64,000 nucleotides of DNA from assembly GCA_934474225.1 (NCBI GenBank), contig CAKSLU010000004.1:26426-90425 (forward strand). Reading direction: 5' to 3'. The first letter of the stretch is position 1, and each line of letters opens with the position of its first letter. Below are positions 41,388-50,193 of this stretch, one piece after another. Origin of the DNA: an uncultured Eubacteriales bacterium (GTDB lineage: Bacteria > Bacillota > Clostridia > Oscillospirales > CAG-272). The translations under genes were made by a program, and so were the position numbers. Below the pieces are notes generated by a model that was not told the DNA's origin, did not search any database, and saw only the letters and a program-made list of their open reading frames with translations.

Positions 41388-44207
41388 TTACTTTGCCGCG
41401 GAAATTTGCTTCAGCAGCAGGAGAACATCGGCAAGCGTGAGCTTGTCGTCACCGCTGACATCCGCCTCCGGCAGCGTGGATGCCGCCTTGGCATCCAGCA
41501 CGGCGCGCAGCGCCAGCAGCGCATCGCGCGTATCGACCTTGCCGTTGCCGTCCGCATCGCCCGAACCGGCGACCATCGTCTGCCAGGTGAGCGTATGCGC
41601 CGCCGACATGGATGCATTGAAACTGATTTCATATACATCGCTGTCGGGCGCCGCGCCGGTCTCCCGCAGCGGGAACGCGGACGCGCTCTTCTTGATTTTC
41701 TTCGCCGTCACGCTCTTGCCGTCCAGTTTGACATACTGAATCGGAATGTTCGAGTGAATGCGCACCGTGTAGGCACGGCTCGTGTAGGAGGTGGTGAACT
41801 TTCCTGTCGCCGCCGCGATTTTCAGCGTGCCGGTCTTGCCCTTTGTGGTGTGCGTGAATTTGGTGGTGCGGGTCGTGCCCGACTTGTAGGCGGTGGTCGT
41901 GCCGTCGTCCTCGTAGAGCGTATAGCTGCCGTCGCCGCCGTCAAACACATTCAGCGACAGCGCCTTGAAATCTGCGGATTCAATCGGCGAGACCGCTTCG
42001 ACAGCGGGGATGACGGCACCGACTTTTGCATAAATCGGGGACTTTGTGATGTCGTATGTGACGCGAACGGTGCCCGCCTTCGTGCTCTTTGTGCCGTCAA
42101 ACAGGTTGATCCAGCCGGCGGAGGGCAGGTAAACATCGCGCGCCGTCTTCCCCTTGTCCGTGACATGCTCGTAGACAAGGCGGCAGACCGCGCCGCCCGT
42201 GTCGTCGCGATAAACGACCTTTATCGTGTAGGTCGTGCCCTTCTTCAGCACATGTTCAAGGTCCATCTTGGACACCAGCCAGCCGCCGCTCCAACCGTCG
42301 ACCACCAGCTTGCCGTTGATATAGATTTTTGCCGCATCATCCGCAACCGCGCCGATGTAGCAGTCCTCCGTGGGGGTGATTTTGCCCGTGAAGACGGCGG
42401 TGAAATTGTCGCTCCGCACGGCGCTGTTTGGCGAATTGTCGCCCCAGTCGAAGTCGATCTTTTTCGCCGTCTGCGTATACGCCGCCGTGCCGGTGGCATC
42501 TGTATTGTTGAAGTAGGACGCCTTGACGCCGGCATCGCCGAACCAGGACGCGGGCACAACATCGTCGCCCTCGCCGTATGCCGTCCACATCGGCGCCACC
42601 AGCAGGCTGTCGCCGAGCAGATACTCGGTGTTGGTCGTTGCCGACACCGTATCATAGTAGAAGTCGAGGCGGCGCGTAATCGGCATGCCGGTCTTATACG
42701 CCTCGTGCCCGAGCGTGTAAAAGAGCGGCAGCAGATTGTAGCGCATCTTCATATAGTTGCGCACCGTCGTCTGTGCGCGCTGATTGTAACGGCTGTCATA
42801 CGGCAGCTTGTCGTACTTCTCGCCGCCCGCCTCCATCGTGGAGTGGATGCGGAAGACGGGCGACAGCGCGCCGTACTGCATCCAGCGGACATACATCGCC
42901 TGGCTCTGCTGCGGCGCGCGGAGGAAGCCGCCGAGGTCGGAGGAGATGTAGGGCGATGCACCGCGCGCCGTCATGGAGACCATGTTGGTCAGTTCCCGCC
43001 GCAGTTGGAGCGCCTCGCTGGTGATGTCGCCCGACCACTGAATGCCGTAGCGATGCCCGATGACCGAATAGTTGCTCGTCTCCAGTTTGCCGTTGCGCAC
43101 CCAGTCTGCATTGGCGAGCAGAAATGTGCGGCGCGTGCCGTTGTAGGATGCCATAATGTCGTTGTAGATGACCATGCCGAGCGTGGTGGGCGAAATCTCG
43201 GCGTAGGGCGAACGCAGCGAATACCGCCAGTTGCGGTCATACCACCAGCCGTCCAGCCCCAGCTTCTGAAACTTCTGCAGGTTCTCGGTATGGTACTTCA
43301 GCTCGGTCGGTGAGAGCGCCGAATTGGATGTGTTGTGCGTGTGGTCGTTGAAGATGGTGAGCAGCCCCTGCTTATGAACATAGGAAATAAAGTTCGTCAT
43401 ATTCGGGAAGTTGCCCGTGTTGATGTCATAGCCGGTGCCGTCTTCTCCGGCGCGCCAGGTCGTGTCCACGACCAGCACATCCAGCGGGAAGTCGTTTTTC
43501 TTGTAGTTGGTGACCACGCTCTTGTAGTCCGCCTCGGTCCAGTTCTGATACCGGCTGTACCAGGAGCCGAAGGTCTTGATGTCTGAGACCGGTGAGCGCC
43601 CGGTCAGTTTGACAAACGCGGCGCGCAGCAGTTTGGCGTCACCGAACGCCGTGAACAGATAGATGTCCGTCCCGTCGTTTCGCACATAGCCGCTGTAGGC
43701 GTCGGTCGAGCCGACATAGGCAGCGCCCTTTGCGGGCGGAATGATGCGCGGGCTGTCCGCCAGTGCATACACATCCGGCGTGGTGCGCGGCGGGGGCAGC
43801 ATCGAGTGGAAGCTGCCCGTCTGCACATCGCCGCCGTACTTCCAGAGCAGTTTGCCGGACGGGTCCGTCACGACGACCGCACCGCCCGCGACCGTCTTGT
43901 TCTTGTACAGTTTGACCGTGTACTTGGTCGCCTTGGCAAGATAGTAGCTGTCATTGCTCGTCACCGTGGCAATGACGCCGACAAAGTTCTTTCTGCCGAC
44001 TGCCATCAGCGTGGAACGGTCCTCAAAGCCGTTTGCATTCTTCTCCTCGACGCGGATCAGCGCGTCGGACAGCAGCTGCACACGCACCGTGCCGTTTGAC
44101 AGCGTGACGACTTTGCGGGTCGCCTCCGCCGCGCCGACCGCCGCTGTGAGCAGCACCGAAAATGCCATGCAGACCAGGAAAAGCAGCAGTGTCCGTTTTT
44201 TCAACAT
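41388..44207 (-). CDS. secreted GH31 glycosidase with PA14-like domain and dockerin (third copy)
   Basis: ATG 44207 (MLKKRTLLLFLVCMAFSVLLTAAVGAAEA) is eight bases after GAAAGG; the GTG at 44216 is too close to it. The 939-residue protein has a signal peptide, barrel with nucleophile Asp324 (LDGWWYDRNWRY) and acid/base Asp394 (YGIQWSGDITSE), SSDLGGFLRAPQQSQ, a PA14-like insertion after YGEGDDVVPASW (AVADDAAKIYINGKLVVDGW) and a dockerin (GDADGNGKVDTRDALLALR; ADVSGDDKLTLADVLLLLK). In the second dockerin loop the usual Asp-Gly is GDD, a small deviation. The C-terminal third is unusually rich in Thr and Lys compared with its paralogues. Function as for the other copies. Confidence 0.9.
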   Translation of the reverse strand: MLKKRTLLLFLVCMAFSVLLTAAVGAAEATRKVVTLSNGTVRVQLLSDALIRVEEKNANGFEDRSTLMAVGRKNFVGVIATVTSNDSYYLAKATKYTVKLYKNKTVAGGAVVVTDPSGKLLWKYGGDVQTGSFHSMLPPPRTTPDVYALADSPRIIPPAKGAAYVGSTDAYSGYVRNDGTDIYLFTAFGDAKLLRAAFVKLTGRSPVSDIKTFGSWYSRYQNWTEADYKSVVTNYKKNDFPLDVLVVDTTWRAGEDGTGYDINTGNFPNMTNFISYVHKQGLLTIFNDHTHNTSNSALSPTELKYHTENLQKFQKLGLDGWWYDRNWRYSLRSPYAEISPTTLGMVIYNDIMASYNGTRRTFLLANADWVRNGKLETSNYSVIGHRYGIQWSGDITSEALQLRRELTNMVSMTARGASPYISSDLGGFLRAPQQSQAMYVRWMQYGALSPVFRIHSTMEAGGEKYDKLPYDSRYNQRAQTTVRNYMKMRYNLLPLFYTLGHEAYKTGMPITRRLDFYYDTVSATTNTEYLLGDSLLVAPMWTAYGEGDDVVPASWFGDAGVKASYFNNTDATGTAAYTQTAKKIDFDWGDNSPNSAVRSDNFTAVFTGKITPTEDCYIGAVADDAAKIYINGKLVVDGWSGGWLVSKMDLEHVLKKGTTYTIKVVYRDDTGGAVCRLVYEHVTDKGKTARDVYLPSAGWINLFDGTKSTKAGTVRVTYDITKSPIYAKVGAVIPAVEAVSPIESADFKALSLNVFDGGDGSYTLYEDDGTTTAYKSGTTRTTKFTHTTKGKTGTLKIAAATGKFTTSYTSRAYTVRIHSNIPIQYVKLDGKSVTAKKIKKSASAFPLRETGAAPDSDVYEISFNASMSAAHTLTWQTMVAGSGDADGNGKVDTRDALLALRAVLDAKAASTLPEADVSGDDKLTLADVLLLLKQISAAK

Positions 44208-44245
44208 TTTGTACACCTTTCTGAAATTTGTGATAGTATACCATC

Positions 44246-44309
44246 ATTATGCAGCAGTTTTGTACAGATTTCAATCAAGATAATTGCAGATTTTCTCAAA
44301 AACATTTGG
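44246..44309 (-). promoter_or_regulatory. GH31-type promoter with upstream 20-bp element
   Basis: Minus strand: CCAAATGTTT-TTGAGAAAAT (44309-44290), TTGAAA (44274-44269), 17-base spacer, CATAAT (44251-44246); 35 bases from element start to -35 start. Confidence 0.8.
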
Positions 44310-44330
44310 GTTTTCGGGCGCAAAAAAAAG

Positions 44331-44361
44331 CGGGCGGCAGAGCCGCCCGCTGCATAAATGG
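44331..44361 (-). terminator. intrinsic terminator of the FAD-dependent oxidoreductase gene
   Basis: AGCGGGCGGC / GCCGCCCGCT arms with a three-base loop, followed on the minus strand by a run of eight T. Confidence 0.8.
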
Positions 44362-44424
44362 CAAAGTCCGCACGGCAAAAGCCGTGCATGGACAAAGCAT
44401 CCGCTTCGGTCCTTGTGCTTTTTC

Positions 44425-46113
44425 TTAAAACACTTCAAAATCAAACACATTGAATGTTTCCGCGCCGTAGGTCGCAAGCGGCAGAAACTTAACGCTCAAA
44501 ACCTCTCCCTTGACGGCAAGCCGCAAGAATCTTGTATGGACATTGCGGTACGGAATGACTTCGGTATGCCCATCCTTATGGGTGAGGATGATGTCAAAGT
44601 CCTTAATCAGCGTTTTGGGGAGTTTGAAACGCTCCTCTTTCAGGCGGATACAGCAGGGCATATTCTGATAGTCCCGGTTTAAGTCGCTGTCCAATACAAG
44701 CCTGATACCGGAAAGCATGAACGGCTTGTCACTGCTGTATGCAAGGAAATCTCCCTTTTTGCCGATCCAGCGGTTCTCGTCGCCGCGCTCCTTTCCGTTG
44801 AGCACAATGGCATCGCTGCATTTCAGTTTGAGCGAAAGCGCGGAAATGCTTCTGCTTTTCCCCGGCAGCCAGCAATCATCCGCCATCAGGCTTTCCTGCA
44901 GTCTTTCTATCCGGATACTGTCGGTGTCCTCGCCGCACTGCACCATTTGCGCGGCGGCTGTTCCCACCGCCTGACCCAACAGCGCGCAGGTCGCCATCAC
45001 ACGCGAAGAAGAAAGCGCGGCATGCGTCACGCTGATGTTTCTGCCGGCGAACAGAAGATTTTTTATGTTCTCGGAGCATAAAGCTCTGAATGGTATCCCC
45101 CATGGAGAGGGCGCCGGGTGATACACGGTCGGATAGGAGGTCTTATGATAGAACCCCGCCGGAAAATGGTCGTCCATGCTCCAGCCGCCGTAGGCAACAA
45201 TATCGCTGAATCTGCCACCTGCCTCGACATCGTTCTGGCTCACCGTATATTTCCCCACATAACGACGGCTTTCCCGCTTGCCGGGCAGAATGCCGACCCA
45301 TTCAAGCGCATAGTTTTCCGCGCCGTGGTCGCCGTGGTTTTTGACATGATCCCAGACGCCGTACGCAATTTTAAGCAGTTCATCGCGGTACTTGTCGGTA
45401 TCGTGTATGCAGTCCCCCTCCCCGCCTGTTTCTATCCACCAGAAATTGCTCGACAGGCTGTGCCCGCGGAAAGGCAGATCCGCATCGTCCGGATACTTAT
45501 ACGCAAAGGCGGGCGGCGTGAATGGCTGCGGCGAATCGGTTTCGCGCGCCTGGATCAGGCAGCTCATCCCCATTGTTTTCCGGTCGGCGGTCTCCGGCTC
45601 TATGCTCTCCCCGAATGCGGACGCCGCCTCTCTGCCGTAGCGGAAATGCGCGCCGGTCAGCGTGGACAGGATGCTGTCCCCGGAACAATCGGCAAAAAAT
45701 TTCGCCCGAACGGTGTGCATCGTTTCGCAGGGCGATTGCCACGCTTTGATGCTGACGATCGCACCGTCTTCGGTCTCGGCGTCAAAGCAGCTTGTATTCA
45801 GCAGCAGTTTGAGATTTTCCTGAAAAGCCGTCATCTGAAACAGAACCGCATCCCACAGCGGATAGCTCAGCTGCGGGTTCTGATAAAAGTTTTCGAGAAT
45901 GATCTCCTCAAGGATGCCCGTCTCACGGTTATCCTTGCCGCGCGCGCCGCATATCCACATTCTGATTTCACTTGAGGCGTTTCCGCCAAGCACGCCGCGA
46001 TCCTGCACCAGAACGACCCTGATTCCGTGCCTTGCAGCGGAAATTGCGGCGCAGATGCCGGCCATGCCGCCGCCGACCACGCAAAGATCGACATTGTGTT
46101 CGATATACTGCAT
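44425..46113 (-). CDS. FAD-dependent oxidoreductase (FAD_oxidored family)
   Basis: ATG 46113 follows GGGAGG by seven bases. The 562-residue protein opens with the dinucleotide fold YIEHNVDLCVVGGGMAGICAAISAARHGIRVVLVQDRGVLGGNASSEIRMWICGA and closes its FAD domain with LLFAGRNISVTHAALSSSRVMATCALLGQAVGTAAA; the segment FFADCSGDSILSTLTGAHFRYGREAASAFGE is typical of the family found beside polysaccharide-use genes in gut and soil bacteria. About 150 C-terminal residues (from CSDAIVLNGKERG) look like a separate beta-rich domain. No signal peptide. It may oxidise a sugar or glycan-derived acid; the true substrate is unknown. Divergent from an AraC regulator. Confidence 0.85.
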   Translation of the reverse strand: MQYIEHNVDLCVVGGGMAGICAAISAARHGIRVVLVQDRGVLGGNASSEIRMWICGARGKDNRETGILEEIILENFYQNPQLSYPLWDAVLFQMTAFQENLKLLLNTSCFDAETEDGAIVSIKAWQSPCETMHTVRAKFFADCSGDSILSTLTGAHFRYGREAASAFGESIEPETADRKTMGMSCLIQARETDSPQPFTPPAFAYKYPDDADLPFRGHSLSSNFWWIETGGEGDCIHDTDKYRDELLKIAYGVWDHVKNHGDHGAENYALEWVGILPGKRESRRYVGKYTVSQNDVEAGGRFSDIVAYGGWSMDDHFPAGFYHKTSYPTVYHPAPSPWGIPFRALCSENIKNLLFAGRNISVTHAALSSSRVMATCALLGQAVGTAAAQMVQCGEDTDSIRIERLQESLMADDCWLPGKSRSISALSLKLKCSDAIVLNGKERGDENRWIGKKGDFLAYSSDKPFMLSGIRLVLDSDLNRDYQNMPCCIRLKEERFKLPKTLIKDFDIILTHKDGHTEVIPYRNVHTRFLRLAVKGEVLSVKFLPLATYGAETFNVFDFEVF

Positions 46114-46126
46114 ATGCAATCCTCCC

Positions 46127-46176
46127 TTGACACCCTGAACTGATTGTATTATAATAATTAAAATTGATAGTTTCAA
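46127..46176. promoter_or_regulatory. near-consensus overlapping divergent promoters
   Basis: Plus strand, for the AraC gene: TTGACA (46127-46132), 17 bases, TATAAT (46150-46155), a perfect consensus. Minus strand, for the FAD oxidoreductase: TTGAAA (46176-46171), 17 bases, TATAAT (46153-46148). The -10 boxes overlap. Confidence 0.8.
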
Positions 46177-46223
46177 TCGGAATCAGGCTTAAAACTTATA
46201 AAATCGTGCAAAGGAGTGGTGGC

Positions 46224-47069
46224 ATGCACCCGGGGCTTACAGACATCTGCCGCTATATGGACTTTCTTATCGGCATTCTCGGATACTATATAACCCTGCA
46301 TGGGGATTTTGTCGCCGCGCTGCAGCTTACCCGATATAATTTTCACATCAACCCTTATTGCAGGTATATCAAAAGCGATTGCGACAACTGGCAGGTATGC
46401 GTTGCGCGGCAGCGGCGGGTGCTTGAAAAATGCAGAGAAGGTGAATTCTTCGGCGTCTGCCATGCGGGGGTGGGGGAATATGTTTATCCCGTCCTGCAGG
46501 GCGAAGCAGTTTGCGGGTTTGTATCGGTCAGCGGTTACACGGGCAAAGACGAAGCGGCGGCGCAGCGCAAGGCGCTGCATTTTGCCGAAAAGAACAATAT
46601 TCCCGGAGACGAACTTTTGAAAATCAGAAGCGCTTTGCTGCGCTCCCCTGTTCCGGATAAAGCGCGGGTCGATGCGATAATACGGCCGCTTATATTCATG
46701 CTGGAGGATTCTATCGGGCAAACAGGCGGTCTTTTATCGGCGGATGCCGATATTTATGCGCAGCTGCTGCTGTTTATCAACTCAAGCCATACCGAGAAGC
46801 TCACCATGCAACTTCTAAGCCGGAAATTCAACTGCAGCGTATCCAAGCTGAGCCACCTTTTCAAGAAAAATTCCGGGATGAGCATCAGCGAATATGTTGA
46901 AAAACTGCGTCTGGACGAAGCCAAGTGGCTTTTAAGGCAATCCGCATTTTCCGTCACCGAGATTTCGGACAGCCTCGGGTTTTGCAACCCGGCGTATTTC
47001 GCGGCGGTTTTCAAGCGCAGCTTCGGCGTCTCGCCAAAGCAATACAAGGCGGACTGCATGTTGTCCTGA
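46224..47069 (+). CDS. AraC-family regulator with PocR-type sensor domain
   Basis: ATG 46224 follows AAAGGAG. The 281-residue protein has an N-terminal region resembling the PocR ligand-binding domain (INPYCRYIKSDCDNWQVCVARQRRVLEKCREGEFFGVCHAGVGEYVYPVLQGEAVCGFVSVSGY), with several conserved cysteines, and a C-terminal AraC double HTH (LTMQLLSRKFNCSVSKLSHLFKKNSGMSISEYVEKLRLDEAKWLL; VTEISDSLGFCNPAYFAAVFKRSFGVSPKQYK). PocR-type regulators respond to small organic ligands, 1,3-propanediol in the namesake. It shares a promoter region with the FAD oxidoreductase, the likely target. No GH31-type element is present between the two. Confidence 0.85.
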   Translation: MHPGLTDICRYMDFLIGILGYYITLHGDFVAALQLTRYNFHINPYCRYIKSDCDNWQVCVARQRRVLEKCREGEFFGVCHAGVGEYVYPVLQGEAVCGFVSVSGYTGKDEAAAQRKALHFAEKNNIPGDELLKIRSALLRSPVPDKARVDAIIRPLIFMLEDSIGQTGGLLSADADIYAQLLLFINSSHTEKLTMQLLSRKFNCSVSKLSHLFKKNSGMSISEYVEKLRLDEAKWLLRQSAFSVTEISDSLGFCNPAYFAAVFKRSFGVSPKQYKADCMLS

Positions 47070-47086
47070 CGCGTCTGCATGCAGCA

Positions 47087-47123
47087 AAAAGGGGAAAGAG
47101 ACGAAACATCTCTTTCCCCTTTT
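47087..47123. terminator. bidirectional intrinsic terminator
   Basis: AAAAGGGGAAAGAGA / TCTCTTTCCCCTTTT, 15-bp perfect stem, loop of seven; between the convergent AraC and GH31 genes. Confidence 0.85.
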
Positions 47124-47160
47124 CGGCTATTATCTTTTGAACAGTCCCCCGGGAACCGAT

Positions 47161-49980
47161 TCAGCCGATGCAGGACGCGCGCAGAATTTGCAGGATGTCG
47201 GCAAGCGCGAGCACGCCGTCGCCGTCCATATCCGCCGCGGGAATCGTCACGCCCGCAATCAGGGCGCGCAGCGCATACAGTGCGTCCGCCACAGTGACGG
47301 TGCCGTCGCCGTTGGCATCGCCGGCAAGGACAGCCGCCGTCGACCAGGTGAGCGTATGCGATGCCGCAAGGTCCCCATCAAAGCTGATCTCGTACACATC
47401 GCCGTCGGGTGCTGCGCCGCACTCGGCAAGCGGGAACGCCTCCGTGTCCTGTGCGAGTTTCGTGACGCCGAGCACGCGGCCGTCCAGTCTGACCTCGGTG
47501 ATGGTCTCCGCCGTGTGCAGGCGGATCGTGTAGGCGCGGCCGGTGTAATCGGTGGTGAAATCCCCCGTCGCCGCCGCGATGTCCAGCTTGCCGCCGGTCT
47601 CGTCTGCGGTGTGGGTAAACGCCGTGCGGCGCACCTTGTCCGCCTGATAGGACAGCGTCTCGCCGTCGTCCTCATAGAGCGTGTAACTGCCGTCGCCGCC
47701 GGTGAAGATGTTCAGCGACAGCGCAGGAAAGTCTGCGCCCGGAATCGGCGAGACGACCTTGACGGCGGGAATAATGGCGCCGACTCTTGCAAAGACGGGC
47801 GAAGTCTCGATGCCGTTATACACCCGATAGGTGCCCGCCTCATCATAGCGCTCTCCGGTGAAGAGGTCGATCCAGCCGCCCGCGGGCATGTACACATCGC
47901 GCGCGGTGACGCCCTTCTCCTTGGCGTGCTCGTAAACCATGCGGCAAACTGCGCCGCCGGAGCCTTCGCGGAAGGCAAATTTCAGCGTGTAGGTCGTGCC
48001 CGCCTTCAGCAGGTGGTTCATATCCATGCAGGAGAGCAGCCAGCCGCCCGTCCACTTGTTGACGACCTGCTTGCCGTCCACCCAGATGCGCACGCCGTCG
48101 TCCACGACGCCGCCGATGTAGCAGTCCTCGGCGGGCGTGAACTTGCCCTCAAAGACGGCGGAAAAGTTATCCGCCCTGACGCCGGATGCAGGCGAACCGT
48201 CGCCCCAGTCGAAGTCGATGTCGGACGCTTTGCCGGTGGCGGCAACATCGCCGGACATGGTGGTATTGTTGTAATAGGTGACCGTCAGCCCCTCCGGGAA
48301 CCAGGACTTCGGCACAACATCGTCGCCCTCGCCGTAAGCCGACCACAGCGGCGCGACTAAGAGGTCACGGCCGAGCAGGTACTCGGTGTTGTCCTTCGCC
48401 TCGGGTTCGTCATAGTAGAAGTCGAGGCGGCGCGTGAGCGGCAGACCTGTCTCATACGCCTCGTGCCCGAGCGTGTAGAACAGCGGCAGGATGTTGTAGC
48501 GCATGTTCATGTAGTTGCGGACGATGTTCTGCGTTGCCGCCGTATACTGACTGTTGTAGGGCAGCTTGTTGATGGTCTTGGAATAGTCGGAGGAAGAATG
48601 GATGCGGAAGATGGGCGACAGTGCGCCGTACTGCATCCAGCGGGTGTACATCTCGCCCGACTGCTGCTCGGCGCGCATAAAGCCGCCGAGGTCGGAGGAC
48701 ATATAGGGCGATGAACCCGCCGTGGTCATGGAAACCATGTTGGTCAGCTCGCGGCGGAGCTGCAGCGCCTCACTGGTGATATCGCCCGACCACTGAATGC
48801 CGTAGCGATGCCCGATGATCGAGGTGCGGTAATTGATTTTGCCGTTCAGCACCCACTCGGCATTGGCGAGGAGGAAGATGCGCTTGTCACCCGCATAATC
48901 CTTCAGAATATCGTTGTACACAACCTTGCCGAAAGTGGACGCCACGATGCCCTGGTAGGGCGAGTTGAAGTTGTTGCTCCAGTTGCGGTCATACCACCAG
49001 CCGTCCAGCCCGAGCTTCAGAATGTTCTGGAGGTTCTCGGTGAAGAACTTCACCTCCACGGGGTCGAGCGCCTGGCGGTTGGTCTTGTGCACATGGTCGT
49101 TGAAGATGGTCAGCACACCCGCTGCCTTCGCCTTGGCAAGGAAGTCCCGCATATCCGGGAAGGAGGTGGTGTTCAGCTCATAGCCCGTGCCGTCCTTGCT
49201 TGCGCGCCAGTTGGTGTCGATGGTCAGCGCGTCCAGCGGGAACCCGTTTTTGCGGTAGTCGGCAATCACCTTCAGGTATTCGTCGGCGGACCAGTCCTGA
49301 TAGCGGCTGAACCAGGAACCGAAGGTCTTGATGTTGGAGATGGGCGCGCGCCCGGTCAGGGTGACGATGTCTCCGCGCAGCTGCATCGCCGATGCATCGG
49401 TGAGGAAGAGGTAGACATCCTTATACTGATTGTAGGCAAGCGTCTGCTTCCAGCCGCTGTAGGTGTCGTTCGAGCCGGCATAGGCAGCGCCCTTCGCCGC
49501 CGGAATCACGCGCGGTGCGTCCGCCAGGGCAAACACCTCGGGCGTATCGCCGGGGTCGGGCAGCAGCGTGTAGAACCCGTGGATCGGCACGGTGTCGTCG
49601 TTATCATAGGAATACTTCCACACGAGCCTGCCGCTCTTGTCGGTCACTTCAACTGGGTCGGCAGCAAGCGAGGTGCTGTTCTTTTTCAGCTTGACCGTAT
49701 AGTTTGCGGTCTTTGCCGTGATGACGGTGCCCGTCTCGCTCACCGTCGCCTTGACGCCGGGGAAATCGTCTCTGCCGACGGCAACCAGCGTGGTGCGGTC
49801 CTCAAAACTGCCGTTGACCTTCTCCTCCACGCGGATGACCGTGTCGGACAGCAGCTCGACGCGCACGGCGCCGCTCTGTATGGTGACCACGCCCGCCTGC
49901 AGAGCGGATGCGGAGAGCGCCCCCGCCAGAGCAAGCAGGCAGAGGAGCATCGGCATGAGAAACTGACGAAGATGTTTCAA
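47161..49980 (-). CDS. secreted GH31 glycosidase with PA14-like domain and dockerin (fourth copy)
   Basis: Start TTG 49980 (MKHLRQFLMPMLLCLLALAGALSASALQ) after AGGAGAGGG; no better start nearby. The 939-residue product has a signal peptide, a GH31 N-terminal domain without the large insertion of the 30826 gene, barrel with nucleophile Asp331 (LDGWWYDRNWSN) and acid/base Asp400 (YGIQWSGDITSE), SSDLGGFMRAEQQSG, a PA14-like insertion at about 565-700 (GVVDDGVRIWVDGKQVVNKW), the C-terminal beta domain (YTLYEDDGETLSY) and a dockerin at 886-935 (GDANGDGTVTVADALYALR; ADMDGDGVLALADILQILR). It is 1.1 to 1.6 times as long as simple GH31 enzymes because of these extra modules. Extracellular alpha-glycosidase, specificity unknown. 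Confidence 0.9.
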   Translation of the reverse strand: MKHLRQFLMPMLLCLLALAGALSASALQAGVVTIQSGAVRVELLSDTVIRVEEKVNGSFEDRTTLVAVGRDDFPGVKATVSETGTVITAKTANYTVKLKKNSTSLAADPVEVTDKSGRLVWKYSYDNDDTVPIHGFYTLLPDPGDTPEVFALADAPRVIPAAKGAAYAGSNDTYSGWKQTLAYNQYKDVYLFLTDASAMQLRGDIVTLTGRAPISNIKTFGSWFSRYQDWSADEYLKVIADYRKNGFPLDALTIDTNWRASKDGTGYELNTTSFPDMRDFLAKAKAAGVLTIFNDHVHKTNRQALDPVEVKFFTENLQNILKLGLDGWWYDRNWSNNFNSPYQGIVASTFGKVVYNDILKDYAGDKRIFLLANAEWVLNGKINYRTSIIGHRYGIQWSGDITSEALQLRRELTNMVSMTTAGSSPYMSSDLGGFMRAEQQSGEMYTRWMQYGALSPIFRIHSSSDYSKTINKLPYNSQYTAATQNIVRNYMNMRYNILPLFYTLGHEAYETGLPLTRRLDFYYDEPEAKDNTEYLLGRDLLVAPLWSAYGEGDDVVPKSWFPEGLTVTYYNNTTMSGDVAATGKASDIDFDWGDGSPASGVRADNFSAVFEGKFTPAEDCYIGGVVDDGVRIWVDGKQVVNKWTGGWLLSCMDMNHLLKAGTTYTLKFAFREGSGGAVCRMVYEHAKEKGVTARDVYMPAGGWIDLFTGERYDEAGTYRVYNGIETSPVFARVGAIIPAVKVVSPIPGADFPALSLNIFTGGDGSYTLYEDDGETLSYQADKVRRTAFTHTADETGGKLDIAAATGDFTTDYTGRAYTIRLHTAETITEVRLDGRVLGVTKLAQDTEAFPLAECGAAPDGDVYEISFDGDLAASHTLTWSTAAVLAGDANGDGTVTVADALYALRALIAGVTIPAADMDGDGVLALADILQILRASCIG

Positions 49981-50025
49981 GTTTTCCCTCTCCTTTTATA
50001 AAAAGTCGATTTTTCTCTGATTACC

Positions 50026-50089
50026 ATTATGCCGCGAAACCCGCACATTTGCAATCGCATTTCTTGCGTTTTTACTCAAGAATATTTGG
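50026..50089 (-). promoter_or_regulatory. GH31-type promoter with upstream 20-bp element
   Basis: Minus strand: CCAAATATTC-TTGAGTAAAA (50089-50070), TTGCAA (50054-50049), 17-base spacer, CATAAT (50031-50026); element start is again 35 bases upstream of the -35 start. Confidence 0.8.
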
Positions 50090-50144
50090 ATTCGGCGGTT
50101 TTCCGCCCGCAAAAATTGAGCGTTTTTTGCGCATATTTTGTATG

Positions 50145-50190
50145 ACAAAAAGCGGCTGCTCAACCGCACCCGGTCAAAGCAGCCGTTTTG
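50145..50190 (-). terminator. intrinsic terminator of the SLOG/Nudix/kinase group
   Basis: CGGCTGCT (50153-50160) pairs with AGCAGCCG (50178-50185) around a 17-base loop; T-rich on the minus-strand exit. Confidence 0.6.
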
Positions 50191-50193
50191 TTT

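Noticed and set aside
30826..49980. Assigning the secreted GH31 enzymes to a named activity such as alpha-glucosidase, alpha-xylosidase or alpha-N-acetylgalactosaminidase
   Set aside because: The motifs prove GH31 and the catalytic pair but not the subfamily; no alignment could be run.
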